Positions 35,750 to 49,054 are shown, counted from the stretch's first letter. The stretch: DNA of 64,000 nucleotides from Lathyrus oleraceus (GCF_024323335.1 NC_066581.1:441031816-441095815), one strand, 5' to 3'. Notes: a model not told the origin generated them from the sequence alone. A program made the numbers and translations.

Positions 35750-37182
35750 CTAGAAGCAATCTTCCAAAGCCTTCGAGATCGGAAGATAAGTTGCACGAAG
35801 CCTCTTCACCTCTCTCTCATAAGCTGCTTCCATATCGGCCTTATCCTTGGCGAGCTGATCATACTTCCTCTTCCAAAACCTAGATGAGTAAGGAAGAAGA
35901 GAAGTAACCACATCATCAGGCTCATCAATAATCTGATTCTCTAGAAACTCTATCATTGCATCCTTATCTTTGAGTTGCTAAAGAAGTTCCTCACGCTCAC
36001 GAACCCATGCACGCGACTGGTCTTCATCTCTCAACTCCTCTACTCCTTGATTAGGGAGGGTCTCAGATATTCGTACGGCATGCGGTACTCGATAGCTCTC
36101 TTCCTTACCCAAGTGGTGTAAGGTTCCAAAGCAATACAATTCTTCGGACCAAGCTTATTCCTCCTTTTCCTATGAATCTTCCGCCAGGCGCGGACCATCC
36201 TATCCTTCAAGATTTGGGGATCTTTACCCTCTTTAAAGAACAAGCCTTCCAATGAAATGTTGTTAGGTTTATCCTTTAAGGGGAACCCAAGCTGACGGCG
36301 AGCCAAAGCAGGGTTGTAGTTAATTCCACCACATGTACCAAGAAGAGGCACATTGGAAAACTCACCATAAGAGTCGATAATCTGAACGCCATCATAAATA
36401 CGATTATACCAAGAGATATCATCATTAGTGAGAGACATAAGTCTCGCAGACCACTGTAGACATCCCTTGTTCTCCTTGAAGGCAAGCGTCTGAGGCAAGT
36501 GCGAAATAAACCACTTGTACAACAGAGGCAGACAACACACAATGGAACCACCAACCTTTGCATTCCTCATATGCAAAGAGAAATAAGTATCACCCAACAG
36601 AGTCGGAACGGGATTAAGAGAAGAGAAAATCCTAATAGCATTCACATCCACGAAATTGTCGATGTTGGGAAATAACACTAGCCCATATATGAGGAGTACA
36701 AATATGGCTTCAAAAGCTTCCTTACTCATGGACTTCCCAAACAAAGTAGCTTTGGCAATCAGAAAATCAGATGGGAGACCTTGAATTCCACCTTTGGTAG
36801 TCATATGGGCAACAATGTTAGATACATCCAAATGAAGCAAATCAGTAATCTCTTGAGAAGACGGAATCTTCTCCAAGCCACTGAACGGAAATTGATCAAG
36901 AATGGGTATACCCATATGATAGGCATACTCCTCAAGTGTAGCCAACACACCCATCAGACCCATCAGACCCGGAAAAGTGAAGCATCGATACAAAGGATCG
37001 TAGGATTGTAGCAACACACCCATCAGACCCTCATCCACCTTGGTAGAAAGAATAGACAAAAGCTTCCCATGGCGAGCTTTGAACTCCAAAGGCTCTAATA
37101 CATAACATGCCAAACTCCTTAATTCTTTCAAGTCGGGTTGTCTGAAATTGTACTTCTTCGTATTCCTTCTTTGCTTATCCAT
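35750..37182 (-). pseudogene. Ogre B ORF1 (function unknown)
   Basis: Start at the ATG 37182. 380 residues are open to 36040; a frameshift near 36050 and a TAG at 35980-35978 separate the C-terminal block 35956-35750, which continues the charged, coiled-coil-like tail (RFWKRKYDQLAKDKADMEAA). Conserved blocks shared with A: TKKYNFRQPDLKELR, EEYAYHMGIPILDQFPFSG, LVLFPNIDNFVDVNAIR, and a Gly-Gly-Ser plus LLYKWFISHLP segment. A small insertion puts GLMGLMGVLA where A has a shorter, different sequence. No known catalytic motif; the general pattern recalls plant mobile-domain proteins, as weak inference. Confidence 0.85.
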
Positions 37183-38083
37183 GTCTGAAAATTTGCAAAT
37201 AGATCTCTTAAGTTCCTTGAAAAATCTTTACTGTTGATGATATGAATGCGGATGAATGCATGAATGCATGTATGCAACAATCACACTCAAGGATCAAGCA
37301 AGTCACACCACACAAAGATCACGGGATGGCTTAAGTCATCATCAATATCAATCATCCATTTTGGTGGATTGTGGTTTACACCTTATCAACACCCAAGTTC
37401 CATTGATATTGAGGATATACGAGAACAGATCAACCGCGAATCAAGGGTTTGTTGTAAGTCACGAGCATGGAATCTCAGTTAAGAACCACCCAATGGGAGT
37501 GTACTATGCTTATACTTGACGATCATGTTCTAAAAAGGTTGCCATAGTCATCATCCCATCTTTCGGATATTATCGGATAAAACGACTACTCGTCCTCAAA
37601 ACATATTCTCAAGAGGGACTCTTATGAGTGTAGTATCGCGTAACAATCGCCTCAAGTCTTACACTTGAACGACCTTCACACTATGTCCTAAAATAGGCCA
37701 AGATGGGCTAGGTATCTAAGGTCCTTGGCTTCTAGGGTTCCTATTGGAAAGAGTAATGCCTAATCATGACTACTCGTGTGAGATTATTGATCCCAACAAT
37801 ACCTCCACCAAGTGAATGGGCTTGCAAGTTAACTTGTTAAGGAATGACTCGACACAAGTCAACAAGACTATGCCATTCTGCTATCATAAGTGCGCTCGAG
37901 TTCGGGTACAGAACTCATCTCACAAGAAACCACCAAGCATACAAGCAATTAATATATCAAGCAATTCATACATTACAAACAATATATTCATCCCAAATTT
38001 ACACAAAAATATGTCACAAATAAATATAAACATACAACAAACATAAGCAAAAAGTAGGCTAAACCCACAGGAAATGGCATTCA
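37183..38083 (-). other. Ogre B 5' leader between PBS and ORF1
   Basis: Non-coding, about 0.9 kb. It aligns with the D leader (62300-63148): shared blocks are ATCCATTTTGGTGGATTGTG, CTTATCAACACCCAAGTTCC, GTCACGAGCATGGA and ACGACTACTCGT. The short + strand frames here are chance. Confidence 0.8.
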
Positions 38084-38100
38084 CCCCAGCAGAGTCGGCA
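38084..38100 (-). promoter_or_regulatory. Ogre B primer-binding site (tRNA-Arg type)
   Basis: The sense strand reads TGCCGACTCTGCTGGGG, six bases after the LTR end (38107). One change from the TGGCGACTCTGCTGGGG expected for the tRNA-Arg primer. Confidence 0.85.
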
Positions 38101-39282
38101 CTTTTCTGTAGCGGGGTTTTCGTTACCTTTAGGTTTATTGACTAAACCAAAAGTAAGCATACAATTCGACTCGCCACCGCACTTTTGTTTGTCCAAAGGA
38201 AAGGATAAAAAGCGAACAAAAGCCAAGTAAGAAGTTTTTCAAATAAAAAACTAATAAAAATGTCAGAGATATGGGTAAGGGGGTTGGTTATGAAATGGGA
38301 AGGTTTTACACATCCAAAACATCCTTAGTACACTAAGGGAACCCTTTTTTCAAATATGTGTTGTAGGTTGGTATTTGTGTAAATATTTGTGCTAAAGATA
38401 TGAGGGATGAGAAGAGAATAGATTATATTTACAAATTTTGTTGTTTGAATGGATGAACCCATTGCCTACGTACCATCACAAAGGAGGATCAAAACCTCGT
38501 AGTTCGAGGTAAAAATCTCAAAGATTGGTGAATTGATTTGACCAAAAGCCTTAAGGTCTTTTGTTATCAAAGGGAGAAAACTCAACCTAAACCAACAATC
38601 CACCATGTGAGGAGGGATTCAACATGCTAGTGAGGGGTTAACCCTATAATAAGCATGGAAGAATTATAATCCAACCACTAAGGATGAGGTGAGATTTACA
38701 TCAACCACTATGATAGCTCAAACCTATGACTAATGTTTTTGAAAAGGTTTTAATAAGGTGGCCGTTGGAGTCATATTTACAAGTTAGGTTTATTTACAAA
38801 ATGAAGTCAAAGTTGGATTAAGATTTATTCACAATGAGTATTGATGAAAATGGTTTTTGCAAAGTCATAGGCTTAAGGCCTAGGTTTCTAATTTGAAACA
38901 AAGTCAAAGTTTAGAAAATAATTTTTGGCTTGGTTAGAGTGGGGAGAAGAATAGAAGGGCTAGTCCTAAATCATACAAAGATAAGAGAGAAAGATAAACC
39001 CTTGGAGTTCATTTTCTTGGAATCATAGAGATGATTCAAGATGCTCCTTTCCTTTGGACTTAGAATACAAACAAGCAATCCATCAATTTGAGTTCAAGCT
39101 TCTACGATCTCCATTTGGCTTGCCTCTTAACTTGGCTACTCATGACAATGGTCCTCTTTTCACAATCTCAAGATGGAATCCTATCATACAAGAGAAAACA
39201 TCAAAAAAAGTTCACAACACAATAAGGGAAATGGACAAAGAATAATTTTTGGATGAGAAGTCCTTTAAGATCAACTTTGGAT

Positions 39283-39366
39283 TTTAGCATTCTAAAGGCA
39301 TGAGGCCTAGTTGCTCTTCAACAATTTAGCATCCTAAAGGCATGAGGCCTAGTTGCTCTTAAACTC
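39283..39366 (-). repeat. 42-bp tandem duplication inside the B 5' LTR
   Basis: Counterpart of the pair at 21264-21347. Confidence 0.85.
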
Positions 39367-41410
39367 CTTTTAAGCATAAGTAAGTCCTAATTCTAAGTCC
39401 TTTCTCCTTTTTGCATTTGGCTCACACAAAACAAAACACAAAACAAACACAAGATAACAATATATTTATATACAATAATGGGCTCAAATGAGCAAAAGAA
39501 AAATGACATAAACATAAAATATGGGCTCAAATGAGCAAAAGGAAAATCAATATGAATAATGAGAAAGAAATAGATGACATTAAAAGCAAATGACAAGAAA
39601 ATTAAATGCTCAAGTTAAAGTTAGTAATTAGTAAGGGTTATGTTAGCTTGTCATAAGACAATGTAGCGCTATGTTAAGCAATCATAAATGGACTAATGTA
39701 GTAGTCACACCTATCTGAGGAGGTCAATAAAAATATAGGCAAAGAACACAAGTTAGAGATCATGGCTAGTAAGCCAAGCTCCATAAACTTGCCATGCCAA
39801 AACAAAAGGGGAAGGGCCTTGTATTATCTTTAGGTTATTTGCTTGACCAAGAAGCAACCTATCTTGGACACAAAACAACACACTTGATCATGGATCAAGT
39901 TGAGTTTGGTTTGGATGAAAGAAGATGAAACCTCTCATTTGTCAAGACCAACCATAAGAACTTAACTCATTGGCCATTGATGGAAAGAATGGGATGAAGA
40001 TGAAAGGGAATGGAAAAGAAGATAAGTATCAAATCCAATTGATCAAATGTAGATCAAACCAACATCAACCAACACCAAACATAAACGAAATGAAGATTAC
40101 ATGTCAACCAGTCAACAATATTTTTTTGGTTTTTTTTTTAATTAAAATAAAATGCAAATAAAATAATCAAATAAGGTCAAACCTCAAATTGAATTCAAAT
40201 CAACTTCAACAAGTCCAACTAAATTCTCATAGGTCTAACATGGTCAAACAAATTTTGACTAATTTTCTCAAAAAATTTTGGAATCAGAAAGCAATTAAAA
40301 ACAATTAAAAGTAGCACAAAATGGATTAAAATCTCAAATAAATCTCAAATTAAATAATAAATTAATGAGATTATTTTTCATTGACTTATCATGATCCATA
40401 AATGCTAGGAAAATATTTTTGGATCTTTCAAATATTAGAAAGTATTTTAAAATGAATTAAAACTATTAAAAACCAAATCATTTACAAAAAATATTAAATG
40501 AAGTCACAAAAATAATTAAAAATCAAAATATGACACTAGGTTTGTCAAGAATTTTTTTGGAGTTGGTCTCATATTTTTATGACTTCAAATAAATTTGTTA
40601 TGAATTTTTGAAAATCAATTGAATTAACTGAAAATCAAAGAAAATAGAAATAAATGAAAAATGCGCAGCCACCGGATGAGGTTCATTAATTGACGTGGCA
40701 ACCAAGAACGGTCCAGATGTGAGGGCGCATAGTGTGACCAAGTCAAACGCGTGGAAAAATGAATTAAATGAAGTACACATAATGGATGCACACGATTTAA
40801 ACGTGAGAACCAAATCCAAAGGTTGTGGATGTGTACACGTGGTGACGGTGGTGGAAACCACCATCTTCTTCGTTGGACCAACCAATTCCGGCCACCAGTT
40901 GCGGAGAAATTTTTCTTAACAAAAATGGAAAATGAGGATATGAAATTGAAGCTTGTGTGATGGAGATCACCACTGTATATATGGATCTTCCTCACTCTTC
41001 CTATGTTGAGAGAAATGTGAGGTGGAAGATCATGGTGTAACAACTGTAAATGCACGAAATGGAAAATTGAAACCACCGTTGGCTTGCCTCAACTGTGAGG
41101 ACTTCAGAAAACCACACAAATAAGAAAATACTACATTGAATTGCAAGTTTTAGATCCAAAAAGTTTGAAGGTATACCTCTGAATTGAAGCTCTTTAAGCC
41201 ATGAAACTGTCAAGATCTTGGGTCCCCTTTACTCTAGGGATACAATGGAGATGATAGGCTAAGGAATTGAGCTTTGAAAATCAACTAATGATGTTGAATT
41301 TCAAGCTTGAAAGTGAGAAAAAAAATTGGATAATTCCTTTGGTATGACTATGGTTTCAGTGCTGCAGCGTTTCAGATCTCCAAAAGGTTGATGAATGAAT
41401 GAGAATGAGT

Positions 41411-41422
41411 GTTTATTTATAG
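41411..41422 (-). promoter_or_regulatory. TATA box of B 5' LTR
   Basis: Sense strand CTATAAATAAAC. This is the promoter that would have transcribed element B. Confidence 0.7.
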
Positions 41423-42955
41423 CTAAAATTGGTTGTGCATCATGCTTCCCTCATGTGCATGGGATTTGAAAATGGATATGCATTGGCCTGTACAGGCGTA
41501 TGTGAGGCCCAATGATGAGTGCGAAACCATGCTGAGTTCATATGGAATGGATTTTGATGTGCAACTTGGAGGGAACTATCTTGCATACACAAATTTCATC
41601 ATGAAATGTCAAAATGCACATAAATGAAGAGCTCTTCGAAACTCACCAATGGTAGGTCCAAAAAAGTAATGCGAGTAATGGTTGGAAATCCATTGAAGTA
41701 AGGAACAAAAGTCATGTTGGGAAAAAATTCATTTGGCATTTGGAAATTAATGAAAACTAGCTGTGAAAATTTAGGTACAAAACATGTTTAAATCACCTTT
41801 GAAAATTTTCACCAACAGCCAGCCTACTCAAACCCCTATGTTTTCATGATGCAAGCTTCAAATGGAAACACCTACAACATAAACGTTGTAGATCCTTTCA
41901 AGTTGATAAATTTAGACTCAAATTTTGCATCATTTGGATTTTCTATGACAAAGTTATGGCCATTTGGAGTTGGGTACTTTTTCAAATTCAATGAATTAGG
42001 TCCAAGATGACTTATAATTTTTTTGTATTATCACATGTATATATTTTAGGATTGTGAACTTTTGTCCAACATAACATTTTAAGTAGACATCTCAATCTTT
42101 CCAATTCATTTGGTCTCACCTCAAAATCATAAAAATTAAGGAAGTTATGTCCTTGGTAAGTTGACCCAAAATTTGGGTTTCAGTCAAAATGACCTATAAT
42201 GTTTCGAAATGAATGATAACCTTCCAAGTTTCAAATGGATTTTTGATGAATATGGAAGTTGTTCATATGGTTCTTAAGAACATGTTTTCTCTTGGGGTCA
42301 TCTTCATTTGTGAAAAACATCAAAAGTTGTATCTCAGTGATCCTTAGTTTAGTCAGATGACTTGACTGGTCAACTTTTCAAGGCCAAACATCCAACCTTG
42401 ATGAATGAATGATTGAGGATCCTAAAATAGGCTCATATATGCATAAAATATTGAATGAAATAACTTACCTTGATTAAATTTGATCATAGGTTGAGGTTGC
42501 TTCATGAGCAAGGCATAGTCATAGCAAAGTTGAATTAGGGTTTCCTTGGGAAACAATCTTCAAGCCCCTTGGGTTATCTTGATCAAATTGGAAAATTGAG
42601 ATACATAGGAGACATATATGATTATTAGGAGCTTTGTGGACCATTGTCATGCTTTTTCTCATCTTCATCTGGCCATTTCATTGGGCTTAGGAGCCTCCTA
42701 TGAGCATTGTGGAGCACATGATCACTTGAGCTTCAAAACAAAAAGAGTTAGTGACATATTTTTGTGCTTTTGGTTAGTAATCAAAATAATAAAAGCAATA
42801 AAATACAATACAAGCATGCTTGGTGGTCTCAGAACACTCACACAAGTCCCAACCCTAGGGTTAAGGAGCCAAACACGCTATGATCCTTGAGGCAATGCAC
42901 TTGTGCAATAATATGATGCCATGAGGGATCTTTGGATCAAAAATAGGGTCTTACA

Positions 42956-45006
42956 CTACTAGTTAGTGGGCAGAAGACCAACGAGAGAATATTTGTCACT
43001 GGTTAAAGTAAACATACCAAGGATAAACTCAACAGAAGAATATCCGCCATTGGCTAAGATAAACATATCAAGGATAGACCACCTGGGGAAATGGGAAGAA
43101 TATTCGTTACCAGTTAGGGTAAAAGTAGGAATTATATCTATTAGTTACTGAATAGAATACAAAAAAAAGAGAATATATGTCACCGATTAGGATGAACATA
43201 TCAAGGATAGACTCATCATGGAAAAGTAGGATTTACAACTACTGGTTACTGGGCAGTAGACTCCAAAGAGGAGAAAATCTGTGATCGATTAAGATGAACA
43301 TATCATGGATTAACTCTCTGGGGATTGAAATAGGGATTACGACTACCTTTTTACTAGGTAGAAAACCATAAGGGAAGGATATCTGTCACCGATTAGGATG
43401 AACATATCAAGGATAGACTGCCTGGGGAAACGTGAAAACGAATTCGCTAGAGAAAGTAAAGGAAGTAGATTACTTTTACCGGGTATTGGGCATAAGTAAA
43501 ATACTCAAAAATCGAGAAGAGTATTACCAGTTATTAGGTAATAGACTCTCAAGGGACCGAAAATATCTATCTAGGTAAGAGCTAGAAAGAAACGGTAAAA
43601 CAAGGACTCAACCCAAATGAGGATATAACTCAATGGGAGTGGTTCCATCCAGATAATTAACTAGGCAGGAAACGGAAATAATAATCATCCACGAGGAAAT
43701 AATTCAGTGGGGAATGAGAAAGGTTAGACTCTTTCTGCTTAAGGGGATGACACTTTATAATTGAAAGAGGACAGACACACCAAATCTGCATGGGGAAATA
43801 GTATCACTGTAGCAGGGGATCAAAATAAAGAAATCAAATGCAATAAAAATGCATAATGAACTATCTGATGTTGTGTTTTATGCATGAATATTTATGTATA
43901 TGATTATGTTGGCAAAACAACACAAAGAATACAAATATTACAGATCTGAATCACCACTACAACACTCAGCTAATTTCAACAAGATGGAAACACATACCGG
44001 AGAAAATTTTTGGGGATGAACGCAAATAATTTGGCTCTGAATAACTCAATCCTAGCTAGGGAGAGAGAGAAGATCTGTTGAGGATCCAAGTTGTCAACTC
44101 TGCATGGAGTTTTAGGTCAACACCATATCAATTGGGAGACAACCTCGTAGTGGATCAAATCAAATACTACCCAGAATCAACACTACCCTATCTAAAGATG
44201 AACTCCGTCAGGGAGACCAAAAGATAAAACCCTGTACGGAGCATATAGGCAAATTGCCGAGGATGTGAACCTACAACCTAGCTTGGAAAAAGTTTGCAAA
44301 AAGGGCCGATCACTAGCTCAACTCTACTTGGGATAACTGATGAGTTGTTTGGGAAAAATCACCAAACCAACTACTTGGGGAAGACCAACAAGGCTTCGCA
44401 TTGTCAAGACTTACCTGTTCTCAGATTGCTATTGATATTCCTTACATGAAATCGTTTTCTTTTAAGTAATTACTTTCATTTTTAAAACAATGATTTTTAT
44501 TTATTAATTTATTTCAAAATTATCATCATAAAAATTCAATTTTATTTAGCAAAAGTAAATAAGAATATAAACAATTGGATAAAAATCTCAACTTTATTTA
44601 ATAGAATGGTAGCCTGTAAATGAAAAGACTCCATAGATCTTTACAAAGTTGAAAATGGTAATTTACATGGAAAAGGGTTACATTTAATACAATGATCACT
44701 ACTCTCCCCACTAACTTCAATATCCACTGTCTTCTTGTCTTCGGTTGAGAATGATAAATCAGAACCAAGCGACCTGCTCAAACTTGCTTCCATAACTGGG
44801 ACCAAACAGATACAATTACTTGCCATAATCCCTAATTTTGCCTAGATTACCCCAAGGTGGGGTACTCAATCTATCGGGATAATGTTCTATTTTATGTCTC
44901 TAACTTTTTCCTGGATCTCCCTTTCAGGTTTTCAATCCACCGAGATGCTCATTTTTGCCTAATCCGCCTTTTCGGTTTTTCAACTTAGTGAGTTGTTCTT
45001 TTCTTT
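42956..45006 (-). other. Ogre C 3' UTR, part proximal to integrase
   Basis: Continuation of the array cut by element B. About 42980-43450 has units with CACCGATTAGGATGAACATA and TCAAGGATAGACT, at roughly 43004, 43051, 43181, 43288 and 43387. A diffuse region with GGGGA words follows to about 44400, then the part conserved in A and B. No gene. Confidence 0.8.
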
Positions 45007-46179
45007 TTAGGCGAAGTATTTCTTGACTGCATCGACATTCACAAGACGAGTGAACTCTTCACCATCCATAATTGCAAGAATCAAAGCACCGCCTGAAAAG
45101 GCTCTCTTAACAACATATGGGCCTTCATAATTATGAGTCCATTTGCCCCTAGCATCAGGTTTGAAAGATAAACTCATCTTGAGCACGAGGTCATCTTCTC
45201 TAAATACACAAGGCTTGACCTTCTTATCAAAATCTTTCTTCATTCTCTACTGATATAACTGACCATGACACATGGCAGTCAATGTTTTCTCTTCAATCAA
45301 ATTCAATTGATCATATCTGGTATGGCACCATTCAGCTTCAGTCAACTTGGCTTCCATCAAGATACACAGTGATGGGATCTCAACTTCCACGGGGAGCACT
45401 ACTTCCATACCATAAACAAGTGAGAAAGGGGTTGCCCATGTTGAAGTGCAAACGGATGTACGGTACCCATGTAAAGCAAATGGGAGCATCTCGTGCCAAT
45501 CTTTATACGTCACAACCATTTTTTGAATGATCTTCTTGATGTTCTTATTTGCAACTTCAACAGCCCCATTAATCTTAGTTTTATAGGGAGAAGAATTATG
45601 ATGTGAAATCTTGAAGTCTTTGCAAAGAGCTTCCACCATATTATTGTTCAGGTTTGACCCATTATCAGTGACGATCTTACTTGGGACACCATAAAGGCTT
45701 ATAATCTGATTCTTGATAAACCTTACAACAACTTGCTTTGTGACATTCGCATACGATGCCGCTTCAACCCACTTTGTAAAATAGTCAATAGCCACCAGAA
45801 TAAAACGATGTTTGTTTGAAGCTTTGGGCTTGATCATGCCAATCATATCAATTCCCCACATGGAGAAGTTCCATGGAGAGGAAATGACATTCAACAGTGT
45901 CAGAGGAACATGAATATTATCTGCATAAAATTGACACTTGTGACAAATCTTCAAAAACTTGCAACAGTCAGATTCCATAGTCAGCCAATAGTAACTTTCT
46001 CTCAGCATCTTCTTTGCCATAGCATGTCCATTGGAATGAGTACCAAAGGAACCTTCTAGGACTTTAGTCATCAACAGGTCTGCTTCGTGTCTATCCACGC
46101 ATCTGAGCAAAACCATATTGAAATTTCTCTTGTAAAGCACATCATCATTTAGGTAAAACTTGCCTACTAATCTTCTCAA
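45007..46179 (-). pseudogene. Ogre C integrase, one in-frame stop
   Basis: Frame 46179-45247 covers the zinc-binding domain (CCKFLKICHKC visible; the first His of the site, present in B as VHEG, is Leu here), then the core with Asp in WGIDMIGMI, Asp in IVTDNGSNL and Glu in NGAVEVANKN. A TAG after GQLYQ (about 45244) separates the C-terminal domain 45243-45007, which has the YEGPYVVKRAF motif and the natural end AVKKYFA. This is the least damaged integrase in the window, with intact catalytic acids. Confidence 0.9.
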
Positions 46180-46185
46180 AGTCTT

Positions 46186-46801
46186 CTAATCTTTCAAAGA
46201 TGCCCCATATGGGTGAATCTGACTTAGGAGGAAACACTTGATATCATAATACCATGGCTTTTCATCTTTGACTTCTTCAACAGCAAACACATGAGATGTC
46301 CTATCAAGACGCATCATTGTCAAATTAGGAACTTCATTCCAAAATTTCACCACAATCATTGAAGCCATCATTACAAGAGCGTTTGCCATCCGGTTTTCAT
46401 CTCGAGGGATATGAAGAAACTCAACCTTTGTAAATAAAGTTAAAATCCTCCTCGCATAGTCTCTATATGGTATCAAAACGGGGTGATTCGTCTCCCGTTC
46501 ACCTTTGATTTGATTCATAACCAAAACAGAATCTCCATAGACGTCAAGATACTTTATTCTGAGATCAAAGGCCTCTTCAAGCCCCATAATGCAGGCTTCA
46601 TACTCATCCATATTATTTTGTACACTTGAAAGTCAATCTAGTTGTAAACGGAAAATGAGCGCATTTAGGAGTAATAATCACTGCCCCAATGCCATTACCA
46701 TATGAATTAACAGCTCCATCAAATACCATGCCCCAACGAGAACTAGTTTCTGGCCCTTCTTCGAGCAATCGTTCATCACAATCTTTCATTTTTAAGTACA
46801 A
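46186..46801 (-). pseudogene. Ogre C second RNase H
   Basis: Two frames, 46801-46613 (with Asp in VFDGAVN) and 46611-46186 (Glu in EYEACIMGLE, Asp in VYGDSVLVM, then Asn-Ala-Leu where B has Asp-Ala-Leu). They are split by a one-base shift at about 46612. The last catalytic Asp appears replaced by Asn, so this domain would be impaired even if the frame were restored. A stop at about 46183 separates it from integrase. Confidence 0.85.
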
Positions 46802-46825
46802 AATATTTTCGTTAGGAAAATCATA

Positions 46826-47308
46826 CTACACTAGCTGATAATCTTCAATTGGTTGGTGAGCCAAATGGTCAGCCAAGACACTACCTTTGGTAGATTTTTG
46901 AGATCGGTATTTAATATCATACTCGAATAACAACATCTGCCAACGGGTAATCCTCCCAGTTAAAATAGGCTTATAAAAAATGTACTTGATTGGATCCATT
47001 TTGGATATCAACCAAGTAGTATTATTTAACATATATTGGCGCATACGCTTAGCATCCCAAGCCAATGTGCAACAAGTCTTTTCAAGCATAGAATACAGAG
47101 TCTCACAGTCGGTGGACTTTGTATTGAGGTAGTAAATTGCATATTCTTTCTTTCCATATTCATCTTGCTGACCAAGAAAACAACCCATACTCTCATCAAG
47201 CACAGTCAAATATATAATCAATGGTCTTCCTTCAACAGATAGAGACAAAATCGGAGGCTAGAGAAATTACTCTTTGATACTGTCAAACGCTTTCTGGCAA
47301 TCTTCGGT
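46826..47308 (-). pseudogene. Ogre C first RNase H
   Basis: Frame 47248-46826 runs through IYLTVLDESMGCFL, the SMLEKTCCTLAWDAKRMR segment and LISKMDPIKYIF to the YDIKYRSQKSTKGSVLADHLA end, so the domain is nearly complete. Stops near 47256 and 47265 split it from RT. Confidence 0.85.
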
Positions 47309-48170
47309 CTAATCACAAGACTGATCTTTCTGAAGAAGCTTTAATATAGGTGCACATGTGACAGTCATATGCGATATAAATCTTGAGATATAATTCAAGC
47401 GACGGAGAAAACCTCTAACTTGCTTCTCAGTTTTTGGCGCAATCATTTCTTGTATTTCTTTGGCCTTGGCAGGATCAACTTCAATACCCTTTTCGCTGAC
47501 AATAAAGACCAACAACTTACCAGAACGAACACTAAACGTACACTTATTGGGATTCAAGCGGAGTTTGTACTTTCTCAAACGCTGGAATAACTTCAACAAA
47601 TTCTCAACATGTTCTTCTTCATCGCTTGATTTGGCAATCATATCATCAACATAGACTTCAATCTCTTTATGCATCATATCATGAAAAAGAGTGGTCATAG
47701 CTCTCTGGTATGTTACACCATCATTCTTTAAACCTAAAGGCATCACTCTATAATAGAATGTTTCCCAGGGTGTAATGAATGTGGTCTTCTCCATATCTTC
47801 AGGTGCTATCTTGATTTGATTATAACTGGAAAATTTATCCATAAACAAAAAGACTTTGAATTTAGTTATATTATCTACCAACATATCAATGTGTGGCAGA
47901 GGGAAATCATCTTTTGGACTAGCTTTATTCAAATCTCTATAATCAACACACATATATACTTTTCCATCTTTCTTCAGAACAAGTAGAATATTGGCCACCC
48001 ACTGCAGATATTTCGAGGTAACAAGAAAACCAGCATCAATCTGTTTCTGCACTTCCTCTTTTATTTTAACTACCATACCAGGATGAGTTCTTCTCAACTT
48101 CTGCTTGACCGGCGGGCATTCTGGCTTCAACGGCAATCTATGCTCCACAATCTCATAATCCAACCCACCA
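47309..48170 (-). pseudogene. Ogre C reverse transcriptase, N-terminus lost
   Basis: Open from the LDYEIVEHRLPLKPECPPVKQ entry block through VDYRDLNKASPKDDFPLPHID, FMDKFSSYNQI (B has FMDGFSGYNQI), YVDDMIAKSS and FLRRLNYISRFI to a stop at 47309. Everything upstream of Gly-Leu-Asp-Tyr is replaced at about 48170 by a truncated + strand LTR, sharing a CATATG word at the breakpoint. The first ATG of the open frame is in the junction and not a real start. Confidence 0.88.
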
Positions 48171-49054
48171 TATGAAAATGATTCCAAAAGAAAACTTACT
48201 ATAAATTACATTCAAAACAACTTTCCTGTTTATACCTAGATCTAGTTTTGCTTGGAGCATCATTTTCTATGTTGAAACATTATATGTCATTTTGTCTAAA
48301 CCCTAATATGAATGTCAAATTCCCAAGGCCATAACTTTCTCAATTTTTATGAGATGAAAGATTTCCAAGTTTCACAATCAAATTAAATGTGTCTAATTCA
48401 ACTTTGATGCTTGGAGTGGGAGCTAGTTCAACGTTTTTGAGCATGTGATATGAGGTTACATTATAGGTCAGTTTTGGCCTATACCATTGATCAAGTGATT
48501 TTTCCAAACTTCAAAAATGCATAACTCTATCATTTCAAATCCAAATGACATGAAATTGGTGACCATTTTGAATGTCTTTGAGAGAGATACAACTTTGATG
48601 AAGACACTTTTCTCATTTGAAGCTCATATACAAAGTTAAGCAAGTTGGGATATTGAGACAAATGGCTTGACACTTAGAAAAGTTTTGATATGTCAAAAAT
48701 TTCCAAACTTACACCTCAAATTTCTCTAAATTCCAAGATCCAAATGAAAAAGTGTTAAACATGAAAGTTGTTCCTCTTGATCTCACCTTCCCTAAGAGCT
48801 CAAATTCATTCATTTTGGACAAGGAATGCATAGGCTGCGCATGGCATGAACATGGTGACATCACTTGGCAAAGATCAAACTTCAAATCCAAATGCACACT
48901 TGCCTTGCAATCCAAGCTGAATTCAGACTATCTAACATTCATTTGCGGACTTATGCCAATGATTTTATGGGCCTATGCACACCCATGCACCCATGCATCA
49001 TCAATGACCAAATTTTGAAAGTGATTTCAAGTGTGCAAATATCAATGGTTTCAG

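Larger units (their letters stand above)
20108..42955 (-). mobile_element. Ogre element B, structurally complete, 22.85 kb
   Basis: Both LTRs, PBS, leader, ORF1, gag, protease, a splice-competent intron, RT, two RNases H, integrase, 3' UTR repeats and polypurine tract are present in the Ogre order on the minus strand. The flanks are CTACC (20103-20107) and CTACT (42956-42960), a 5-bp target duplication with one change. It sits inside the 3' UTR repeat array of element C. By eye the first roughly 250 bases of the two LTRs differ at about 11 sites, so the copy is not very recent. Stops and frameshifts in ORF1, gag, protease, RT/RNase H and integrase make it non-autonomous now. Confidence 0.95.
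38107..42955 (-). repeat. Ogre B 5' LTR, 4849 bp
   Basis: Same ends as the 3' LTR (plus strand TGTAGCGGGG to CTTACA). It drives the element from the TATA box at 41411-41422, which leaves a leader of over 3 kb inside the LTR before the PBS. Frames such as 40624-41076 and 41433-41627 have no domain and mirror those of the 3' LTR. Confidence 0.95.
14709..48170 (-). mobile_element. Ogre element C, outer copy split by Ogre B
   Basis: Sense strand is minus. The parts present are 3' LTR (14709-19422), polypurine tract and 3' UTR (19423-20107), the inserted element B (20108-42955), more 3' UTR (42956-45000), integrase, second RNase H, first RNase H and RT up to 48170. There it meets a truncated + strand LTR. 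The 3' UTR reads through cleanly when B and one copy of the 5-bp duplication are removed. The gag fragment at 56434-57579 is plausibly the continuation of C, with protease and half of gag lost with the F insertion; that link is inference. Confidence 0.85.
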
